Source of the DNA: Pezicula radicicola
Lineage: Eukaryota; Ascomycota; Leotiomycetes; Helotiales; Dermateaceae
Assembly: GCA_003008705.1 (NCBI GenBank)
Contig: PDUO01000090.1
Coordinates: 67,886 to 131,885 of the forward strand
Reading direction: 5' to 3'
Length of the DNA: 64,000 nucleotides
Below are positions 10,809-22,900 of this stretch, piece after piece. Made by a program: the position numbers and the translations under genes. The notes below the pieces were generated by a model. It had not been told where the DNA came from. It saw nothing but the letters and a program-made list of their open reading frames with translations, and ran no database searches. The first letter of the stretch is position 1; each line of letters begins with the position of its first letter.

Positions 10809-12167
10809 ATGAACTTCGAGCTCCCCTTAGAGGTGCGGGACTACCTATCACGCATAAATACCTTCATTAGCGACACCATTCTCCCCTTGCAACAGAAAGA
10901 CGATAGCAACCGCTTCTTTGACCATCGCCGCGAAGCCTCACGGACGCAATGGAACAACCAAGGCCTACCGACCGAGGATTGGGGGGAGTTACTCAAGCAT
11001 GCCAAGGCACTCGCTGATCGGGCAGGCTTCTACTGCTTCGTATACCCAAAGGAATATGGCGGATCAGGCAGCGATTGGCTGAATCTATATATGTGCGCTA
11101 TTCGATATTATCTTGCCTCTTATCCTCTGTACAGAGGCGGTGTAAACCTAGCCAACGACCTGCAGAGCGAACATAGTATAGTGGGTAACATGCCGTTTAT
11201 TCTCCTGATCCATCACTATGGCTCTCTAGAGCAGCAGAAGGAACTGGTTCCTGCCAGTATTCGTAGCGAGATAAGAGCTACTTTTAGATTAACAGAAATC
11301 CACCACGGCTCTGATGCCACCTATATGGAAACAACCGCCCTTCCTGTTACCCTTTCCTCGGGCGAACCTGGATACAAGATTAATGGGAATAAAAAATGGC
11401 AAACGGGTATTCACAGTGCCAACTACTGCCTTGTTTTTGCTCGGACTTCTGGTAAATCCGGGGATGTAAAAGGTATTACTGCTTTTCTAGTGCCTCGAGA
11501 TGCTCCCGGTGTCAACATCGCTTTATATGAATGGACGCTCAACATGCCTACCGATCATGCGACAGTCATGTTCCAAAACGTCCGCGTTCTAGCGTCAGCT
11601 ATCCTAGGCCCGCCTGACAATGGACTAGCCATTGTGCAATCATTCACTCACGAGAATAGAATTCGCCAAGCCGCCTCAAGCTACGGTGCAGCAAAATACT
11701 ACATTAATCGAAGTGTCGAGTATTCCAACAGGCGGAAGGTATTTGGAAAGCCTCTATCAACCAACCAGGCTATTCAATGGCCACTTGTGGAACTCTCGAC
11801 TCAGGTTGAGATGCTGAGGCTGTTAATCCTCCGTACAGCGGTGGAAATGGACCAAGTCACGGCCGAAGCCAAGAAAGCTGGGGCAAAGCCGTGGATAGCT
11901 ATTGAGAAACAGCTGGGGCACAAGATTAGTATGTGCAGTTACTATGCGAATCAACTAGCTTGCCAATCGGCCGATCGAGCCATTCAGATCCACAGTGGCG
12001 ATGGCTATTCGAGACATTATCCTTTCGAGCATATATGGCGACACTTTAGACGATACCGAATTACCGAAGGGAGCGAAGAGGTACAAATTCGGAAAGTTGC
12101 CGCTTATCTGTTTGGCTACAAAACAACAGACGAGAAAAAGACGTCAAAGAGCGAAGCCAAGTTGTAA
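10809..12167 (+). CDS. Acyl-CoA dehydrogenase, ACAD10/11-like, apparently intact, peroxisomal
   Basis: A 452-residue intronless frame shows no interruption. Landmarks: GFYCFVYPKEYGGSGSDWL (about residue 80), a TFRLTEIHHGSDATYMET FAD/substrate loop (about 155-172), NGNKKWQTGIHSANY, MPTDHATVMFQNVRV, FTHENRIRQAASSYGAA, and near the C-terminus PFEHIWRHFRRYRITEGSEE. The Glu in TEGS is the expected catalytic base. Some usually conserved positions differ: FRLTE where FGLTE is normal, and IHSGDGYSR where a Gly-Gly pair is normal. The protein ends in AKL, a canonical PTS1, pointing to the peroxisome. Together with the divergent APH-like kinase it forms the two halves that ACAD10/11 fuse. A damaged-but-open reading frame cannot be excluded. 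Confidence 0.85.
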   Translation: MNFELPLEVRDYLSRINTFISDTILPLQQKDDSNRFFDHRREASRTQWNNQGLPTEDWGELLKHAKALADRAGFYCFVYPKEYGGSGSDWLNLYMCAIRYYLASYPLYRGGVNLANDLQSEHSIVGNMPFILLIHHYGSLEQQKELVPASIRSEIRATFRLTEIHHGSDATYMETTALPVTLSSGEPGYKINGNKKWQTGIHSANYCLVFARTSGKSGDVKGITAFLVPRDAPGVNIALYEWTLNMPTDHATVMFQNVRVLASAILGPPDNGLAIVQSFTHENRIRQAASSYGAAKYYINRSVEYSNRRKVFGKPLSTNQAIQWPLVELSTQVEMLRLLILRTAVEMDQVTAEAKKAGAKPWIAIEKQLGHKISMCSYYANQLACQSADRAIQIHSGDGYSRHYPFEHIWRHFRRYRITEGSEEVQIRKVAAYLFGYKTTDEKKTSKSEAKL

Positions 12168-12917
12168 ATTGTCACTCATTAAGAACTGGGGGAACCACCA
12201 ATGCTAGTAGACATAATAGTGAGGATCGAGGGCATGATCCAAAGGATACAGAGATAAAGGGGACAAGGGAGACGTGAATAGTGTAAAAGAATAGACTGAG
12301 GGTATACAAAAAGATGAGACCTAAGGGCAATGTAGTGAATGTGTTGGTATTGGACAGCCAGCAAGTGCTATGGCACGAGCGAACTGTAGTTGCTACTTAA
12401 GTAAGCAATCTTTTACTTCCTATCTAGTACCTAGCTATCTACTCCCGTGCTCTGCAAGAGAGTGAACAATACCTTCTTGAACGAAGGTAGTATCCTTCAT
12501 TGATATTGAGACGTCTATTTAGGCCCTGGTGCGATAATTTGTTATAAAACGTAATTTGGGCTGCTGTAAACCCCTAGCCATATGTAAGATTTAGCAAAGC
12601 TGTATTGGATGGGTTGCATGCTTGAGGCTAATGCTCCTAACGGGTAGAAAGTTACAAATGCGGACTGTGGTGTTCTCGAAGAGTTGTCGGCCCTCGGGCA
12701 AATGATGTATTCTTTAGGATCATCAATGCGGCTGGCTCTGTGATTGCAAAAACTAACCGAGGAATATTCGGGCCTAGGCCAGATGATATGGCGAGACGTA
12801 AACATAAATAGGAATAGTATACTTAATTCACTAGACTTCAAAAGCTTCCCCAAGATCCGAACCTTACAGTGTCACCGGCTTGATACCCTTCGAGACGATT
12901 TCCAAGTAGGCGTAAAG
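12168..12917. other. Intergenic, no supported gene
   Basis: This is the spacer between the intact dehydrogenase and hydrolase 1. Short frames on the minus strand (12179-12364, 12542-12853) look like chance translation. I see no conserved protein and no clear promoter. Confidence 0.4.
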
Positions 12918-13862
12918 ATGCCCTTGTAATATAACCCCGAATGGTTCGCCTTGGCAGGTCCCAAATTGGAAGCTTAACAAGAAGTCATACCGGTGCATAA
13001 TGTAGCAGCAAGGAGAGTTAGATACGAGTAGCTATTTGTTGGCTCTACGTATACAGTTCCGGAAGATATTAAGCTGCAAGTGCACAAAGCATTAGCGTCC
13101 GATGGTTACGAGGTTGCGATATATCACATTTCAAAGAAAGGTACACACACAGCTTCTGACCGTAAACCGATTATCTTACACATTCATGCTGGAGATTTCA
13201 TATCTGTGCACATGAACAACGTCGTGCCTTCTCTCGTACCCTATGTCTCCTAGTCCAGCGTGGACATTTTCTCAGTTGACTACCGGTGGGTACCCGAAAA
13301 TCCTTTCCCAAAACCAGTGGAGGATTGCTGGACAGTACTTCTCTACCTTCAGTCTTAAGTAGACAAGCTGGGTATCGATATTAACCGGGTCGCGGTTATG
13401 AGGGAGAGTGCAGGAGGAGGTCTAGCTACAGGGCTGACTATTCTGGCAAGAGACCGGAAGTTCTCGCCACCGCTAGAGAAACAGATCCTACTATATCCCA
13501 TGCTTGATGATCGGACTACGATAGACTGCTCAGAAGGTATGGCTGTTTTTAGTATTAACGATGTCTTCACAGGTTGGTCTACTTACCTTGGTAAAGCTTA
13601 TAGCACCGATAATGTATCACCATCTGCCTCGCCTGCTCGAGTCACTAAAGTGACAGGGCTTCCACCACTGTATTTGGACGTCGGTCAGCTGGATATATTC
13701 CTCCATGAGGACGTTGTATACACCCAAAAATTTCTCCCCGGGATTCAGACAGAATTGCATGTGTATCCGGGTGTAATTCACGCATTCCAACGGTGGGCTG
13801 CTGGGTCGCATGTTGTAAAGCAAGCGTTTGTAAATAGAACGAGAGCTATTGCCACCCTTTAA
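12918..13862 (+). pseudogene. Alpha/beta hydrolase 1 (HSL/arylacetamide-deacetylase type), broken
   Basis: One frame of 315 codons runs from ATG 12918 to the TAA ending at 13862. The serine hydrolase elbow is MRESAGGGLA, normally GESAGGG with a Gly before the Glu. The oxyanion motif reads HIHAGDF, where HGGG is expected. LDVGQLDIFLHED and YPGVIHAF carry the Asp and His of the triad. Four or five premature stops interrupt it: TAA right after MPL, TAA near 12976, TAG near 13030, TAG near 13250 and TAA near 13357. The protein begins MPL-stop-YNPEWF, matching MPLQFDPEYF of hydrolase 2 at 39887, so the two are paralogs. Such enzymes cleave esters or lactones and would fit directly after a Baeyer-Villiger step. 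Confidence 0.85.
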
Positions 13863-14396
13863 AATAATTTCCAAAGGCCATATACTATAAATAGGATTTA
13901 GTCTCAGTAGGCTCGGTGGCATTGCAAAAGTTTAGCTTGAAAGACGGTCAATGTATTATTCTTGGATTATAAGAGGCTGAGCGGGTTGATATAAAGGACA
14001 TAAGCTTACCTAGACTATACCGGTAGCATAGGTTGGTCTCAGAGATTAGAACGCCCTATATTTTTGCAAATAGTTTTTATAACCCTAACATGCTTTTTCG
14101 CGTTGATCTACTCTTAATGAAGGTTGCAGCTTGACTTCCAAGGTGGACGTGATCTCCTAGTCAGTGGCGGGTTGCTCCCGAAGAGCGCATTAGATAACGC
14201 AGTCGCGTGTTTTGTTCAGAGACATATATTAAATTCTCTCGGCCTACAGCTACCCGGCCTTCACAGTATCACTAAGCTGCGTCCTAGTGCAACCAGAGAC
14301 ACCGAGCCAAAGTCTGTTTTTGGTGAAGGAACAACGTACCACGAGATAGAAATACTACGAAGTCTTACGGTAATGTTTGAAATAGTGCTACTTAAA
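13863..14396. other. Intergenic with a 122-codon open frame of unknown nature
   Basis: This lies between the convergent hydrolase 1 and flavin monooxygenase relics. A forward frame at 14124-14492 is open for 122 codons, but the protein matches nothing I recognise. Its 3' part overlaps the monooxygenase C-terminus on the other strand. I do not consider it a supported gene. Confidence 0.35.
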
Positions 14397-16479
14397 TCAG
14401 AGCGGCACGCCCGCCGGGCGAGGTTGACGACCAGCTACAGTGCTAGGAGGCCCAATAGGTTTGTTTCCGTAGGGAGTAACGACGATACCTAGCTCTTCTG
14501 CTTTAATACGAAGCGCAAGGCGAGCTGAGTGAAATCTACTGAAGGCGAATTAATAGAACATTGAATACAGTCCTTTCTAAGGGAGCGGGCAGTAGTTAAT
14601 GATGGATTTGCCCTCCGGTCCCACAAAGAAGGCGTTGCCTTTTTCCCATCGTTCGTGACATTTACTAGCCATCTCGTCACCCATAATGGCCTGAATAGCG
14701 CTCTTCGAGTTCAGGTAGCCAGTTGCAAAGACAACAACATCAGCTTCTTGGCTAGTGCCGTCTTTATAAACAACACCATCTTTGGTGAATCGGTCAATCT
14801 CGGAATGTCGAAGATCGATTTTCTTGTCCGCTATAAGTTTACAGCAGCCAGTGTCCCAATAAAAGCCTCCTTGGTCGAAAAGGAACATTGAATAAGCACC
14901 ACCACTATAATAACCATCCTGGAGACGGTACCCAACTTTCTTCAGAGACTCTAGAAGATCGTAATCTAGTTCTCGAGCTTTCTGTTGTCCACGAGGCAAA
15001 AGTTCATATTCCACTGGGTATAGGGCCTGTAGAAAAATAGCCTAGTCCAAGATGTCTAGTGGTAGACCACCTTTTCGATTCGTCAATTCACGGCTTTGGA
15101 ATAAGAACCGGACAGCCTTCTCCACCGATATAATGTACGTTGCACCCCGCTGGATCATGGCCACTTCGCAGCCATTCTCATTCAGTTTATAGGAAATATC
15201 ATGAGCAGAAGTCCCGGCTCCCACAACAATACATCTCTTTCCTTTCCAGTTAGCCCCTGTCCGATGACGCGAGGAATGGACGACGAGACGGCCATTTTTC
15301 TCGAAATCAGTCATTCCAGGAACTTGAGGAACATTAGGCAAGGTTCCAGAGATGCCCGTATAAATTATTAAACGACGAGGATGGAGGATATGTTTGCTTC
15401 CGTCTCCTCGGGTAACGGAGACTGTCGATTTCTCCTGCTTCTCGTCGTAAATTGCGTTTTGACCGTCGACCTGCGTGTTCGTCCAAATATTAAGGTCCAT
15501 GCTGTCGGTATAATTTTTTAAAAATTTAGCTAGCTGTTGCGCAGGTAGAAATACCGGAAACCAATGCGGGAACAGCATACATGCCATGTGGTTGGTAAAC
15601 GTAGGGCCGTGCAAAGATAATGAAGTATAGCGGTTTGCCCAGCTATAGCCCGCCCGATTCTCTTTCTCGATGATGAGATGCGGGATACCAAGGACTTTAA
15701 ACCGAGCGGCCATGGTCAGACCAGTGTATCCAGCTCCGACTATCACGACTGTGGGATTAAACCCCCCCTCGCCATTGAGCTCATCCTGCTTAATTCCTTA
15801 ATAGGTACGAGCTTTACCCGTAGGATCGTGTATTTTTCCACCTTGGTAGTGCATTTTTATCGCTATTCTCTGCGTCCCACCCTTCAACTGTTTCCAGAGT
15901 GGTGCCGATAGTATATATCTTCCAGGAGTTTATATGTACTAGTTCAGCAGCCGAACCGGTCTTAGCGGAGACCGGGCTAAGGCGTACAACACCTACACTA
16001 GTGCTATGCGCAAAGTCGAATTCGATGTGAAACAGGATGAACCAGAGATCTTCTCCGAGTGTCTCCAAGGATGGAGCAACCTGGCTATGTATCCGAATAC
16101 TCTTGACCCCAGTCTTTGGGAGCCGTTCTTTGAGCATAGGTCGAATATTTTCGTGGCCGTGAAGCATACGAATGTCCCATGTCAACAGCTCGACATCTTT
16201 CCAGTACCCATCCTCATAGATAATAACGGCATCAGCATTTTGTGCTTCGATGGCTTTCGCAAAGGAATCCACGAAAGATTCGGCAATCTTCCCGACATCC
16301 ACAGAGGCATATTCTGGAGTGAAGCCAAGTTCATTGTTGGTCGGGAGCGTGGCCCGTTTAATGTGACCGTAGTAACCTAGTGGTTGGGACAAGGGCACAC
16401 CAGCCCATCCAATTATAACATCAGCATCTGGCAGGCGAATTGGCTCATCGGTCCAGTCTAAGACGGGTTTCTGAGTCAT
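14397..16479 (-). pseudogene. Flavin monooxygenase with N-terminal NTF2/SnoaL-like domain, broken
   Basis: Residues 1 to about 220 form the NTF2-like half (16479 to about 15814), ending in LVHINSWKIYTIGTTLETV. The flavin half follows with the FAD loop VVIVGAGYTGLTMA, FPVFLPAQQLAKFLKNY, then the NADPH loop CIVVGAGTSAHDI, and ADVVVFATGYLNSK near the end. The last part is FAFSRFHSARLALRIKAEEL and the natural stop is TGA at 14397. Lesions are a one-base frameshift near 15818, a TAA near 15805, a TAG just upstream of 15014 and two further stops at 14577 and about 14550. This architecture is common in fungal FMO-like enzymes acting on ketones or aldehydes. Its substrate is not evident. It is the third flavin monooxygenase of the block. 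Confidence 0.8.
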
Positions 16480-17470
16480 GGTTGATCAAAGATTCTGTCA
16501 CGGAACTAAACGAGATAATTGCTAATACGAATGAGGTCTTCAAGTATATTTATAGGAAAAGCATCTTCAGACCTCCCCTCATCCACCAAATTCCATAGAT
16601 TTGCTTGCCTCGGGCCGAGCGCCAGCTGCGAGGTGATGCTCGTAGTAACTACATGGCTATAAATTTAGATCCAGAAATACTATATCTAAATTAGGCCTCT
16701 GTACACATACTCAGTACCCGTACAACCCCCGTTTCTCAATATACGCAAATACGCTGCGTTGAGAATCAACGTGCATTGGCTTCTGCAGCTTTGGGATTGT
16801 CAATTTGTTTGCCCGTTCTAAGTGGATGCGGGTGTCATCCTACCCGAGCGGGCCGGAGGAAAAGCTACTACCGGAAATGGGACCTATAGGAAATTTGGGA
16901 GATGGAGGTCTAATTAATTCAACTCATCTGGGGGCATTTGGACAGACTTTCATACCCTAGATTCTAGAAATCTATATCATAGATTTCTGATATGATTCTA
17001 CTTCCTAGATCGCTACTCCTTCTTGTACTACTCAATATATGTCACGTACTTGAGGAACGCCGGTCCCTAATGGGGACAGAGGAATTTACATTCAATGGGT
17101 GCTGTCCGTAAAACAAATACATACAACATGTTGGGGCAAGGGTATAACTGTGATGTATTTCGAAACGGGATGCCCCCGGAAGAGCTCTATTGTGACTTTT
17201 CTAATAACACCACCACTAGGAGCGGTGTTACCCGAGGCTATTAGAGGCCTCCAATAAATTTGGTATCTACCAGCGACCATCTCAACACAGTAAGCAATTA
17301 ACCCTAGGGAAAGTTGTTCATCTCAATGCTGGCATCGGCTTTCTTCACCCTTTCAACCGGCTAGCTACAGTCAAAAAATACCACGTTCTCTTCTACAGTT
17401 TGGATCAACTGTCCCTACAAGTCATTGTTGCTCAGACTTACATTCCTAACATTAACAATACATTCTGAGA
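16480..17470. other. Intergenic, possible divergent promoter
   Basis: This separates the flavin monooxygenase (leftward) from the racemase (rightward), so it probably held both promoters. It contains no convincing frame. A short inverted repeat ATTCTAGAAATC / GATTTCTGATATGA lies near 16970-16997. I cannot identify regulator sites with confidence. Confidence 0.4.
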
Positions 17471-18475
17471 AAATAACAGACCAGCCCCCGTTGACAGGCC
17501 TACGAGTTCTTGAGCTTGGAGGTCTAGCTCCGGGTGAGAACGTTCAAACTGCCTCCAAAACCCCAAGCAATCACATCTAATGCCTACTTTTAGGGCCGTT
17601 CTGCGGATAGCTCCTCTCTTCTTATGGTGCTTCTGTTCTCCGCATCGATCGGCCGGGAGCCTCATCTAAGGACGTACTCACCTCCTACAAGTCGTCCATT
17701 GTCTTGGACCTCAAATCTACAGCAAGTATTTCCCTCCTCAGGTCCCTTCTCAACAATGTTGATGTATTTATTGACCCGTTCCGACCTGGTGTATTGGAAA
17801 ACTTGGGACTTGATCCGACGAAACTATTAGAAGATAATCCACGGCTGATTGTTCTCCGTCTTACTGGGTTTCGACGCGATGAAAAGTACAAGAACATGGC
17901 TGGCCATGATATCAATTATCTTGCTGTTTCGGGAGTTTCGAGTATACTAGGCAGTGGTGGTGAATGTCCATCTCCACCAGGCAATATACTGGCTGACTAT
18001 GCCGGCGGAGGCCTGGCTGCCTTTACTGGCGTGCTGTTGGCCATAATCCACCGCGGCTTGACCGAAAGAGGATAGATCGTCGAGGCTAATATGGTCGACA
18101 GTGTCAGCTATCTGGGTACGATCCCGCAGTTAAGGACCAAGGAGGCCATGTGGAACGGCAAGAGAGGTACCAACCTGCTAGACGGAGGCTGCCCCTTTTA
18201 CAGGTGCTATAAATATAAAGATCCTGATAGATACATGTCAGTTGGTGCATTGGAGCCACAGTTCTTCGTAAACTTGCTGAGAGGCTTAGAGATCCGACCG
18301 GAAGACTTGGGATATAGGGAGTTACCGAGGGAAGACAGCAGATCATGGCCGCCTATGCACTTGATATTCAAAGAGCGCTTCAAGCAAAAGACGCGACGAG
18401 AGTGGGAGTGCTCTGGAAATTGGGCGGCTGAACAGGGGGGGGGGCACTTTAGTTGGGGAATGTACATATATTAAG
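17471..18475 (+). pseudogene. Alpha-methylacyl-CoA racemase (CoA-transferase III family), broken
   Basis: The frame runs PPLTGLRVLELGGLAPG, an intron at 17534-17593, then [23 protein letters not shown]. Further on are [66 protein letters not shown] and DGGCPFYRCYKYKD. The His of GHDINY and the Asp of DYAGGG are the acid-base pair of AMACR-type racemases. That points to racemase rather than CoA-transferase. The role would be to flip (2R)-methylacyl-CoA to the (2S) form before beta-oxidation. TAG stops lie at 17608 and 18073, the latter a Gln in relatives. The C-terminus degenerates after a long G run near 18437. The start codon is not visible. Confidence 0.85.
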
Positions 18476-18945
18476 GGGCAGCATCTAGAGTAAGTTAACA
18501 TACAGAAACTAAGTAGAATAACTCGCTCTTGCCAAGACCTACGTCTCTTTGATCTCTTCTTTGCTGCTTCAACAATAGAATCGGTGTAGAGTCAAGTCAG
18601 GTGCGAATGGCAACGTTATCAGGCGTGTACTCGGGCCTCGGTGATCTACGAAGAAGGTAGCCGAGCTGTGCAATGTAATGTAATACAAAAAAAAATTGCT
18701 CAAAGCTACCTGTTATTGGTTCCTAGATGCCAAGGCTTTACCCAGGTGAAATGGCTTTTGAGTCGTAAGTTCTACTGCTAGTATATGTGACCTTGTTGCT
18801 ACTGTCTTTCGAAGTTTGTAGAAGACTCAAGCTATCTACAATTATGTCCCGACAGTCGAAAGTACTAGTTCTATTTTCTTAAGTACTATGGCTCATGGGT
18901 CTGACGTCTCTATACTATACAGAGTCGTATAGTAAATAGCAGAGG
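18476..18945. other. Intergenic, no supported gene
   Basis: This spacer between the racemase and the truncated dehydrogenase probably includes the lost racemase C-terminus. A poly-A tract lies at about 18687-18695. No protein signal is seen in any frame. Confidence 0.4.
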
Positions 18946-19787
18946 GTATGTCATGAGCTCATCTCGGAACACCTCGAGCCACATGCGTTAGAGTGGGAGA
19001 CGGCAGGAGAAGTGCCCGACCACGTCTTTAAGACCTTTACGAAGCACAACATGCTGATTCCCAATTTGCCCGCTCCCTTGCCAATCGACTTGCTCAAAAG
19101 CATGGGGATCATTAAGCTTCTTAGTGGGTTGAAGATTGAAGATTTCAATTACTTCCACTTTACCATCTACATTAGTAAGATGCGCAGGCTTGGCTTTGGT
19201 GGCCCTGTATCTTCATTGTCGACTAGCATGGCTTATAGCATACCGCCCCTCATTACGTATAGCAGCCGAGACTTGCAGTAGCGTTTTCTTCCTGAACTCA
19301 TTCGGGGCGAAAAGAGGATATGTATCGCTATCACAGAGCCTGATGCAGGTAGTGACGTTGCAAATGTCTGAACAACAGCCGAGAAGAGCGATTGCGGAAA
19401 ATATTACATTGTCAACGGCAAAAAAAAGTGGTAAGCTTATTTATTCTTATAACGAGTGATTCACAACCGAATGTTAACCTTAGACTTGAGTTAGGATTAC
19501 AAATGAAAGGTCAGGAGTCGCGCTCAGAGCTTGGTGGGTCTGTGGCGCTTATAAAAGCGAGGGCAGGTCTGGTGCTTGATAAATACGCGAGATATACCGT
19601 TCTACTGTTTGGGGGAAACGAGTATACTAGTACGGGGCAAGGAGAGCTGGTGGAAAAGATTTACCGTGAGGTTCCAGCTTCAAGGATACTGGGAGGCAGC
19701 GAGGACGTCATGTTGGATCTTGCTATTAGACAACTGGTAAAGGAGTTTCATGCAAAGACACCAGCCCTAGGCAAGGAGAGACTATGA
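18946..19787 (+). pseudogene. Acyl-CoA dehydrogenase, internally deleted and broken
   Basis: The N-terminal third is visible as HLEPHALEWETAGEVPDHVF, then DLQ-stop-RFLPELIRGEKRICIA with ITEPDAGSDVAN and KYYIVNGKKKW near 19430. The C-terminal third resumes near 19500 with QMKGQESRSELGGSVALIKA, LLFGGNEYTSTGQGELVEK and REVPASRILGGSEDVMLDL. The part between is missing, roughly 150 residues by comparison with the family. In-frame TAG (about 19279) and TGA (about 19369) interrupt the first part. Downstream frames include a plausible intron donor at 19431. The protein ends KERL, not an obvious PTS1. It would have been the second or third dehydrogenase of the pathway, alongside those at 1-360 and 10809-12167. 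Confidence 0.8.
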
Positions 19788-19947
19788 TATATTAAGATGC
19801 GGTTATGGCATACACACTAAGTGCATAGTAGACTGGAGTTGATGTTGTATATGGTACTGACAAATGACTCTGCTTTCACTTTTTCCTAGTGTTACGTTAC
19901 GCAAGTAAAATTTAAGTATATATTTAGAAATAATCTAGACATACTAA

Positions 19948-22900
19948 TGACCAGTTCAAAGGGCACGGGTTATCACAGGAGGTGGTGGTAGATTAGGAAA
20001 GGCATATTCCCACTATCTGGCCTCGAAAGGAGTCTCTATTATTGTCAATAATATCTTAAGCAAGGTACACGATGTATACTCAATTGGACCAGTCTCCGAG
20101 CTAAACTTAAAATAGGCAGCCGATGGTGTGGTTCCCGAGATAGTCAGCGTAGGCGGAAAAGCTGCCGCCAACTACAGTAGTGTTGTCGATGGGGATGCAA
20201 TCATTCAGTATGCTGTCCAAAAGTTTGGAAGGTTAGATATCTTGATTAATAACGTAGGAATTCTACGAGATGTCAGCTTCAAAAATATAACTGACAAGCA
20301 GTGGGATGACATTGAGGCCGTTTATATTAAAGGTGAGTACACCTCTGGAATCCTTAAATGCAGTGTAACATTCGACCCTTGTATAACACCAAGTATCAGG
20401 TGTATTCAAATGCACCCAGGCCGCCTGGCGGATATTCCGCAGACAAAAATACGGGCGAATCATTATGACATCGTCGGCGGCAGGCCTCTTCGGCAACTTT
20501 GGCCAGTGTAACTACTCAGCAGCTAAGCTGGGGGTGTTTGGTATAACAGAAACCTTGGCGAAGGAAGGAATAAAATATAATATCTTAGTAAACGCAATTG
20601 CTCCTGTTGCTGCGAGCTAGATGACTGCAACTATCATGTCTCCTGAGGTGCTGCAATACCTGAGTCCTGGGAATGTCGCCCCTCTGGTTGCTTTCCTCGT
20701 TCATCCCACTAATAAGGAGTCTGGCTCCGTTTTTGAAGTCGGTGCCGGTCATATTTCTAAGTTTCGATGGGAACGTTCCCCAGGAGCTGTGCTAAAATGT
20801 GAGTTTAGCTGCGGCGAGAGAGTCCTCACCATCTAGCTCGAGAGATGTAGCGAGAAGGTGGACTGGAGATAAAGTTTCGAACCCGAGCTGACTGATTGAT
20901 GAACGCTAGGTGACGAAACATTTACTCCTGGCGCTGTATTGAAGCGTTGGGCAGACATCAATGACTTTTCGAGACCCGATCATCCTACCACCACTGCCAA
21001 TTTGGTGGCCCACCTTGAAACCGCACAGAAACAGAAGAAAAATGACCCGGGGGAGGATATCAGACTCGATGGCAGGGTAGCCGTGATAACTGGTGGTGGT
21101 GCTGGGTAATACGCCCTTCTAGCGTAATATATCGCAGAGCTAACCTTCAAATATCTGCAGCTTAGGACGCACCTATTGTATTCAGTTTGCAAAACGAGGT
21201 GCTTCTGTTGTAGTTAATAACATAGCCAACCCAGATTCTATAGTGGAAGAGATCCGCACTTTTGGAGGAAAAGCTGTTGGGAATAAGTTATCGGTTGAGG
21301 ATGGTGCCTTAGTTATTAAAACAGGTAAATCATACTGCCTCGACCCTTTTCTTTATGTCAATATACGGGGTATCCTTCTGTTCAGTTCTCCTACTAGAAT
21401 GGCAAGGACAGTCTCTGTCCCCCATATACCCCATTGGCAGATGTACTAATCAACTAGGTTGGTTCTTGTAGTAATTGACAATTTTGGCCGACTCGATATT
21501 CTAGTCAATAACGCCGGCATTCTACGAGATAAGGCATTTGCCAACATAACAGAGAGACAATGGGATGACATTATCAATATTCATCTCCGAGGCACCTACG
21601 CCTGCACCAAAGCGGCTTATCCATATATGTTGAAACAGAAATACAGGCGAATTGTCAACACAACCAGTACTAGTGGTACCTATGGAAATTACGGTCAGGC
21701 AAACTACGCAACAGCAGTAAGTCGCCAGTCTTAACGATCGCGCGGGGATTTTGCAGCAATTAATAATTGTTAGAAAATGGGTATTCTTGGATTCTCGCGA
21801 GCTCTCGCGCAGGAGGGAGAAAAATATAATATCTACGTTAATGTCATCTCTCCCTCGGCCGGAACACAGTTGACTCGCATAGTTCTAAGTGAAGACATCG
21901 TCAACACACGTAAGCCAGAGTTTGTAGGGCCCATGGTTCTCGCATTATGTTCCGACAAAGTGCTGGAAAGACCGACTGGAGGTCTCTACGAAGCCGGCTG
22001 TGGCTGGCAGGGTCGTACGCGATGGCAGCGCTCCGGTGGGTACACCTTCGATATCGACCAATTTACCCCAGAAGCAATTCGCGACCAGTGGGGAAGAATC
22101 ACGAACTTTGATGACGGACGCTCTGATAGCCCCGAAACCCTCGATGATGGGCGGAGGAATATACTTGGTATTGTCAAGCGGCTCATGGGTCAAACCTCTC
22201 CAAACGTGGCCGAAGAAAATCCATACCTTGCTGCCATTGAGGTAGCGAAGAAAACCAATTTTCCGGGCTCAGAATTCACTTATACTGAGCGAGATGCTAT
22301 TTTGTACAACATCTCGCTGGGCGCAACCAGCGATCAACTCGCCCTGGCATACAAAGGTCATCCCAATTTCCACGTCCAGCCTACGTACAGTGCTATTGTA
22401 CCGTATACGACGGAAAAGCCTTTTGATTTTAGTAAGATGGTGCCGAATTTCTCATATGAGAGGCTTCTGCATGGCGAGCAATATCTCGAGATCCACAAGT
22501 GGCCTATTCCCACATCAGCGCAGATCCAATCGCATCCCATATTGGTTGACATCACCGACAAGGGAAACGCTGTGGTGGTCGTGACTGGAGCAACCAGTGT
22601 TGATGCGTAGACCGGAGAAGACTTATTCTACAATGAGACGCCTCTCTTTGTCCGCGGATCCAGTGGTTTTAGTGGTTCTCGAAGCGCTACCGTCAACCGG
22701 GGGAAGGCCGCTGCTACTTATACCATCCCAAGACAGGCGCCGGACTGTATTGCAGTGGAAAAGACTTCCAAAGATCAGGCCGCTCTATACCGATAGAAAC
22801 CCATTACACATTGACCCTGCCGTTGCCTAGGCTGCTGGCTTCAAAGATGGGCCCATTTTACATAGGCTGTGTTCATTTAGACTCACTGGAAAGCATATTT

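Noticed and set aside
14124..14492. 122-codon forward frame as a small gene.
   Set aside because: No family resemblance, and it overlaps the C-terminal coding region of the monooxygenase on the other strand.
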